Shown here: positions 63,443 to 64,000 of the stretch, in pieces
How the letters are laid out: each line of letters begins with the position of its first letter
Position numbering within the stretch: the stretch's first letter is position 1
Origin: Streptomyces sp. NRRL S-1022
GTDB lineage: Bacteria; Actinomycetota; Actinomycetes; Streptomycetales; Streptomycetaceae
NCBI RefSeq assembly: GCF_000720135.1
Contig: NZ_JOIU01000018.1
Coordinates: 1 to 64,000 of the forward strand
DNA: 64,000 nucleotides
Direction: 5' to 3'
Notes under the pieces: model-generated
Database searches by the model: none
The model's input: the letters and a program-made list of their open reading frames with translations, nothing else
What the model was told of the DNA's origin: nothing
Translations under genes and position numbers: made by a program

Positions 63443-64000
63443 CTAGTCCTGGTGGCGGGAGCGGGTCCGGGGACCGCCGTAGGCCGCCGGAGGGCCGGCG
63501 TCCGGGGTCTCGGCGAGGAGGACGCCGCCGAGGACGGCCCCGGCCAGGCCCGCCGTGGCCGCCTCCGTGCCGAGGCGCGGGGTGCCGTACGCCCGTACGT
63601 CCCGCTCGGCCAGCCCCCGTGCCTCCCCGGCCACCGCATCGGCCCGGGCGGTGTTCCCCGCGGCCAGCTCCCGTACCGCCTCCGCCAGCCGGGCCCGGGC
63701 CTCGGCGCCCACCGCCCCCCGGTGCACCGCGACGAACTCCTCCGCCCCGGCCACGGAAGCCCGCGCCACGAGCAGCGCGGCGGTGTCCAGCACCCCCGAG
63801 CGCGCCCCGCCCGGCCGCTCGACGGCCCGGGTGATCCGGCGCAGCGCGTCCAGCGGATCGTACGGCCCGCCCGTCAGCTCCTCCCGGACCGCCGCCAGTA
63901 CCAGGTCGGCGTGCGCCGGCCGCGCCTGCGGCCCGGCCGTGGCGGGCCGTCCCGTCCCGCGCCGGGCCGCCGCCAGCTCCGCCTCCGCGCCGGTCAGCGC
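63443..64000 (-). CDS. TPM-type domain protein, C-terminal part (runs off the right edge)
   Basis: The minus-strand frame is open from the window edge to 63443, giving 185 residues with the N-terminus outside. It is a helical, Ala/Arg-rich C-terminal region: YDPLDALRRITRAVERPGG, SVAGAEEFVAVHRGAVGAEA and RARLAEAVRELAAGNTARAD, ending in a Gly/Ala-rich stretch. The helical segment resembles the tail of Streptomyces TPM-domain membrane proteins. The TPM domain itself would lie beyond the edge, so the call is tentative. Confidence 0.6.
   Translation of the reverse strand, partial: ALTGAEAELAAARRGTGRPATAGPQARPAHADLVLAAVREELTGGPYDPLDALRRITRAVERPGGARSGVLDTAALLVARASVAGAEEFVAVHRGAVGAEARARLAEAVRELAAGNTARADAVAGEARGLAERDVRAYGTPRLGTEAATAGLAGAVLGGVLLAETPDAGPPAAYGGPRTRSRHQD

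Overview
This window is chromosomal DNA from a Streptomyces species. The evidence is the very high G+C with strong third-position bias, GTG starts, leaderless promoters, a WhiB-like protein, PP2C/SpoIIE phosphatases carrying an anti-sigma-type ATPase domain, a GH18 chitinase behind a chitin-type direct-repeat operator, and rare TTA (bldA-type) codons. From memory, the gene order resembles the S. coelicolor stretch around SCO5003-SCO5065. No tRNA, rRNA, CRISPR array, insertion sequence or phage gene was seen.

Layout. 1-3.3 kb: the start of an SseB-like gene, a secreted multidomain chitinase, and a conserved protein with a C-terminal CxxC pair. 3.3-13.7 kb: a large Tad/Flp pilus locus in two parts. 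The first is cpaB-tadZ-tadE-tadE2-tadA-tadB-tadC followed by a histidine kinase and a response regulator. The second is the flp pilin, a TadG-like protein, a lipoprotein and an OmpA-domain protein. The response-regulator gene carries a TTA codon. 13.9-17.3 kb: a three-gene cassette (small helical protein, 747-aa WXG-motif protein, lipoprotein) that may be a secretion or effector system. 17.3-19.8 kb: a DUF192 protein, an LLM-type flavin oxidoreductase and a methyltransferase. 19.8-25.6 kb: a long non-coding stretch with a candidate small RNA, then isoprenyl diphosphate synthase, PhoH, a secreted lytic-transglycosylase-like enzyme with a long structured leader, and an AI-2E-family exporter.

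25.6-27.8 kb: peroxide defence (ahpC-ahpD divergent from oxyR). 27.9-33.1 kb: a PadR/ABC transporter operon with tandem operator-like repeats, and an SPFH/ribbon-helix-helix operon behind a perfect palindrome. 33.2-38.8 kb: a class A penicillin-binding protein, a PP2C phosphatase and a DUF402 protein. 38.8-51.3 kb is core metabolism: class II and class I fumarases side by side, a DUF1707 protein, a WhiB-like protein, glpX, DUF4245, a nitroreductase, xseB-xseA, ispH, polyphosphate glucokinase, a membrane protein and ychF.

51.3-55.1 kb is more accessory: a TPR-type regulator-like gene with two TTA codons, a Nudix protein, a lower-GC scrambled stretch with a truncated Uma2-like gene, a second DUF402 protein, and an HxlR regulator divergent from a DHA2 drug exporter. 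56.6-64 kb: a serpin, a GntR regulator, a small SPOR protein, a MutT-like Nudix protein, a RsbW-type ATPase, a large PAS-GAF-PP2C phosphatase, and the C-terminal part of a TPM-type protein running off the window.
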